Below are positions 4,996 through 7,546 of a DNA stretch of 7,546 nucleotides, piece after piece. The position numbers and the translations under genes are program-made. The notes under the pieces were generated by a model that did not search any database, was not told where the DNA came from, and was given only the letters and a program-made list of their open reading frames with translations. The first letter of the stretch is position 1. Each line of letters starts with the position of its first letter. Origin of the DNA: Candidatus Margulisiibacteriota bacterium (GTDB lineage Bacteria; Margulisbacteria; WOR-1; O2-12-FULL-45-9); contig JAQTLJ010000059.1 in assembly GCA_028714935.1 (NCBI GenBank), positions 1-7,546 on the forward strand, in the 5' to 3' direction.

Positions 4996-5418
4996 TTGGC
5001 GGAAAGCGTAAAGATCCTGGTAATTGATGACGAAGAAGGCGTCCGGGAATCCTTTAAGATGATCTTGAAGATCAAGGATTACGATGTCCAGGCCTTTGAG
5101 GACGGCGAATCAGCCGTTGCGAACATAAAAAAAGACATCTTCGACATGGCCTTCGTCGACTACAAACTGCCGGGGATCGACGGCATCGAAGTGCTCAGAA
5201 AGATCAAGGAGATCGATCCCAATATTGAAGTGGTGATCGTTACCGCCTATGCCTCCGAATCATCCCACGCCAACGCCATCACCCTCGGCGCCCTCGAATA
5301 CCTGCGGAAACCGTTCTTAATGGAAGAGATATATGAACTGGTTGAGCGCGGTCTGCGCAAGAAGCGGGCTAAACGGGCCGGGAAAAAAGAAAGCGGCCCG
5401 ATCGGACCGATCCACTAA
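4996..5418 (+). CDS. Single-domain response regulator (receiver only)
   Basis: A 140-aa CheY-like receiver that would be phosphorylated by a histidine kinase. The acidic pocket is D11, D12; the phospho-acceptor is D55 in FVDYKLPG; the switch residues are T83 (VTAYAS) and Y102; the conserved lysine is K105 (RKPF). All are present, so it should be phosphorylatable. After the receiver (to about residue 121) there is no DNA-binding or enzymatic domain, only a basic tail (RKKRAKRAGKK) ending in GPIGPIH. It starts with TTG, supported by the strong Shine-Dalgarno sequence GGAGGT. No kinase is encoded in the window, so the partner and output are unknown. It could act by protein-protein interaction in chemotaxis, motility or a phosphorelay. 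It is transcribed alone, and its stop codon touches that of convergent nadA with no gap and no terminator. Confidence 0.93.
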   Translation: MAESVKILVIDDEEGVRESFKMILKIKDYDVQAFEDGESAVANIKKDIFDMAFVDYKLPGIDGIEVLRKIKEIDPNIEVVIVTAYASESSHANAITLGALEYLRKPFLMEEIYELVERGLRKKRAKRAGKKESGPIGPIH

Positions 5419-6354
5419 TTAATCTTCCCGACCGATAGCCAGCATTCTTTCGATCGCCGTCCTGGCGCGGCTGGCAACATCTTCGGGAACAAGAATTTGA
5501 GAGTCCTTATCCTCCATCGCCCACAAGACCTTTTCCAGGTTTATTCTCTTCATGTTCGGGCAGATCGCGTCATGATAGGCAGGATAAAATTCCTTGCGCG
5601 GGTTCTCTTTCTTTAAGCGGTGAATGATGCCGGTCTCGGTACAAACAATAAACTCCCTGGCCGGGGTTTCCTTGGCGTATTTCAGCATGCCGCCGGTCGA
5701 CAGGACGGCATCGGCCAGGGCGATCGTTTCCGGCCGGCATTCCGGATGGACTATGATTTTGGCATCGTGATGCATATATTTGACGCGTAAAATATGCTCC
5801 GGCAGGATACTGGCATGTACCGGGCAAAATCCCTGCCAGAGGAAGAATTTTTTGTCTTTGACCTTGGTCGAGACATAATTGCCAAGAAACTTGTCCGGGA
5901 CAAAAATTATCTCATCTGTATCCTTGATCGATTCAACAACTCTCACCGCATTGGCCGAAGTGCAGCAAATATCGGATTCGGCTTTGATCGCCGCGCTGGT
6001 ATTGACGTAACAAACAACTTTTGCGTTAGGGTGTTCTGATTTCAACATTTGCAAGGCTGGGACAGTTATCATATCTGCCATGGGACAGCCGGCGTTAACA
6101 TCCGGAATTATCACTTTTTTCGTCGGCGAGAGAATCGCCGCGGTTTCGGCCATAAAATGGACGCCGCAGAAAATGATGATATCGGCGCTTGTATCAGCCG
6201 CCTGGAAGGAAAGCTCCAGGGAATCGCCCACGTAATCAGCGATATCCTGGACTTCGGGGATCATATAATTATGGGCCAGGATCAGGATATTCTTGTCGAT
6301 CCTCAGCCCATGGATCTTTTCCAGCAAAAAGTTATTGACTAATGATTCCCCCAC
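5419..6354 (-). CDS. nadA: Quinolinate synthase A
   Basis: NadA condenses iminoaspartate with dihydroxyacetone phosphate to quinolinate, the precursor of NAD, using a [4Fe-4S] cluster. The 311-aa length is typical of the short NadA form. The three expected cluster cysteines are visible: C90 (NAGCPMAD), C177 (GFCPVH) and C265 (ICPNMKR). Other family blocks are LAHNYMIPEVQDIADYVGDSLELS (26-49), CGVHFMAETA (63-72), YVNTSAAIKAESDICCTSANA (116-136), VPDKFLGNY (152-160), HPECRPE (203-209) and STGGML (219-224). The GTG start at 6354 sits 6 nt after AGGAAG. It overlaps the end of mnmA by 23 nt, so the two are probably co-transcribed and coupled. nadB and nadC are not nearby. The gene ends immediately next to the response-regulator stop. 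Confidence 0.97.
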   Translation of the reverse strand: MGESLVNNFLLEKIHGLRIDKNILILAHNYMIPEVQDIADYVGDSLELSFQAADTSADIIIFCGVHFMAETAAILSPTKKVIIPDVNAGCPMADMITVPALQMLKSEHPNAKVVCYVNTSAAIKAESDICCTSANAVRVVESIKDTDEIIFVPDKFLGNYVSTKVKDKKFFLWQGFCPVHASILPEHILRVKYMHHDAKIIVHPECRPETIALADAVLSTGGMLKYAKETPAREFIVCTETGIIHRLKKENPRKEFYPAYHDAICPNMKRINLEKVLWAMEDKDSQILVPEDVASRARTAIERMLAIGRED

Positions 6355-7402
6355 CGATTACTTCCTCTCCCTGGTAAAACACCACTGATTGTCCAGGCGT
6401 GATCGCCCGCTGAGGTTGTTTAAACTCCACTTTTACTTTGTCTCCGGCCAGCGGAGAAACAACCGCTTCAGCTTCAGGAGAATTATATCTTATTTTAGCG
6501 GTGACTGCCAAAGGCTTCTGTAAAATATTCCCGGAAATAAAAGTCACACCTTCGGCTAATAATTCACCTTTTAAGGTATCCGGATCATCCCCAATAATGA
6601 CCGTATTCTTTTCCGGGTCGATCCTGATGACATATTTCGGCTCGCCGCGGTGCGCCCCCACCCCTTTGCGCTGGCCGATGGTGTAAAACGCGATCCCCTC
6701 ATGCTGACCAACAATTTTACCGGTAATATCAACGATCTCCCCCGGCTTAACCAGTTCCGGCGCCTCCTTTTTGAGAAAGCTTACATAATCATCATTTTCC
6801 ACAAAACAGATCTCCTGGCTCTCTTCTTTATCCGCCACAGGAAGCTTCAACTCTCGGGCCCGACCACGGACCTCGCTCTTCGTCATCTCTCCCAATGGAA
6901 AGATAACATGCGCCAGCTGTTCTTGATCCAAGCGGTAGAGCACATACGACTGATCCTTTTTTGCATCTTTCCCCTTTAACAAGCGCAACTTTTGTATCCT
7001 CGCATAATGCCCCGTCGCTATCAAATCCGCCCTCAGTTCCTTCGCTTTCTTAAGCAGCTGATCGAACTTGATGAGTTGATTGCAGCGGATGCACGGATTC
7101 GGCGTCCGGCCGCGGCGGTACTCGTCAATGAAGTTCTCGATGACCAGCCGGCGGAAATCGTCTTTCAGGTTGAGCGTATAATGGGGGAATCCGAGCTTAT
7201 CAGCCACAACCGCGGCATCCCGCGCCGCTGCCAGCGAGCAGCAACTCCTGTCAGAAGCGTTTTCCACGCAAGCCAGGTTCATGGTTATGCCGATCAGGTC
7301 ATGACCCTGCTCTTTTAATATCGCCGCCGCCACCGAGGAATCCACCCCCCCGGACATAGCCACAACCACTTTTTGCTTATTTTTAGTGAAATTTATCGTC
7401 AT
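6332..7402 (-). CDS. mnmA: tRNA-specific 2-thiouridylase MnmA (TrmU)
   Basis: MnmA activates U34 of tRNA-Lys, Glu and Gln with ATP and inserts sulfur to make s2U34. Numbered from the ATG at 7402 (356 aa), it has the PP-loop SGGVDSS (17-23), SCCSLAAARDAAVVADKLG (53-71), the catalytic RGRTPNPCIRCN with C104, ATGHYAR (129-135) and the second catalytic cysteine C199 in ESQEICFV. The YTIGQRKG block (240-247) leads into the C-terminal beta-barrel domains. A TTG at 7414 would add four residues, but an extended -10 element overlaps it, so I prefer the ATG. The predicted transcript then has a leader of only about 7 nt (AGGGGAA). nadA follows with a 23-nt overlap. The gene is divergent from the plus-strand ORF at 7424. 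Confidence 0.96.
   Translation of the reverse strand: MTINFTKNKQKVVVAMSGGVDSSVAAAILKEQGHDLIGITMNLACVENASDRSCCSLAAARDAAVVADKLGFPHYTLNLKDDFRRLVIENFIDEYRRGRTPNPCIRCNQLIKFDQLLKKAKELRADLIATGHYARIQKLRLLKGKDAKKDQSYVLYRLDQEQLAHVIFPLGEMTKSEVRGRARELKLPVADKEESQEICFVENDDYVSFLKKEAPELVKPGEIVDITGKIVGQHEGIAFYTIGQRKGVGAHRGEPKYVIRIDPEKNTVIIGDDPDTLKGELLAEGVTFISGNILQKPLAVTAKIRYNSPEAEAVVSPLAGDKVKVEFKQPQRAITPGQSVVFYQGEEVIGGGIISQ
6361..6366 (-). promoter_or_regulatory. nadA: Ribosome binding site for nadA (GTG start)
   Basis: On the minus strand GGAGAGGAAG ends 6 nt before the GTG at 6354. The AGGAAG core at good spacing, lying inside the mnmA coding region, supports GTG rather than a downstream start. Confidence 0.65.
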
Positions 7403-7415
7403 TTCCCCTGACAAT

Positions 7416-7424
7416 ATTATAGCA
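7416..7424 (-). promoter_or_regulatory. Extended -10 promoter for mnmA-nadA
   Basis: On the minus strand TGCTATAAT is a perfect extended -10 (TGn + TATAAT), with no convincing -35 16-18 nt upstream. The predicted start near 7409 is about 7 nt before the mnmA ATG at 7402. On the plus strand the overlapping TATTAT (7415-7420, 5/6 to consensus) could serve the divergent gene, so the two promoters would share sequence. Confidence 0.55.
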
Positions 7425-7546
7425 TGATGAAGGTTAATTTATTACCGGCGCAACCCAGTCTGGCCAGACGTGTTTATAACCGCGCTAAAGCGATCGCGCC
7501 AAAGCTCGAGCGGGCGGCGCTGATTGTTCTGCCCGCCCTTTTCGGT
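7424..7546 (+). CDS. Start of a divergent gene truncated by the window edge, function unknown
   Basis: An open frame of 41 codons starts ATGATG at 7424/7427 and has no stop before the window ends. The translation begins MMKVNLLPAQPSLARRVYNR and continues with a basic stretch followed by a hydrophobic run (ALIVLPALF). The Arg/Lys/Ala-rich composition with GC-rich third positions looks coding. The opening VNLLP resembles the INLLP that opens PilN-type pilus assembly proteins, but the following residues do not let me assign a family. No Shine-Dalgarno sequence is visible; the TATTAT at 7415-7420 would place a transcript start at about 7427, giving a nearly leaderless mRNA. This is probably the 5' end of a real gene. 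Confidence 0.55.
   Translation, partial: MMKVNLLPAQPSLARRVYNRAKAIAPKLERAALIVLPALFG

Noticed and set aside
5400..5412. GATCGG-A-CCGATC palindrome near the response-regulator stop as terminator or operator
   Set aside because: Only a 5-bp stem with a 3-nt loop is possible, there is no T-run, and it lies within coding sequence; probably chance.
7403..7414. TTG at 7414 as the mnmA start
   Set aside because: It falls immediately after the TATAAT element, upstream of the predicted transcript start; the ATG at 7402 is compatible with that promoter.

Overview
This is a bacterial chromosomal segment of about 48-50 % GC by eye. It is gene-dense and almost entirely housekeeping in content. TilS, TsaB/TsaE, NadA and MnmA together indicate a bacterium. 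The tRNA does not encode its CCA end, so a CCA-adding enzyme is needed. Some traits (an ancient-looking FolP N-terminal extension, a lysine-rich tail on FolK, palindromic insertions) would suit an uncultivated candidate-phylum lineage, but the sequence alone does not identify the taxon.

Layout, left to right. Positions 2-4629 hold a compact minus-strand operon, read from right to left: a small membrane protein, tilS, folP, folK, tsaE and tsaB. Its first two junctions are ATGA overlaps, and tsaE and tsaB overlap by 37 nt. Upstream of it on the same strand, at 4646-4867, lie an intact CAU-anticodon tRNA gene (4787-4860) and a scrambled second copy of it. The second copy lacks a recognisable D-arm and carries a precise 72-nt double-hairpin insertion. 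No terminator is visible between the tRNA and tilS, so the tRNA promoter may feed the whole operon. A 135-bp intergenic region (4861-4995) separates the tRNA from a divergent single-domain response regulator (4996-5418, plus strand). Its stop codon directly abuts that of nadA, which follows mnmA on the minus strand (5419-7402). At the right edge a new plus-strand gene starts divergently from mnmA and runs out of the window.

Functional theme. Four proteins act on tRNA anticodon-loop modification: TsaB and TsaE (t6A37), TilS (lysidine-34 in the CAU tRNA-Ile) and MnmA (s2U34). They surround a CAU-anticodon tRNA gene. FolP and FolK are consecutive steps of folate synthesis, and NadA makes quinolinate for NAD. 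I see no CRISPR array, phage genes, transposase or toxin-antitoxin pair. The most unusual items are the rearranged tRNA copy with its hairpin insertion and a four-tract G-quadruplex-like heptamer repeat inside tsaB.
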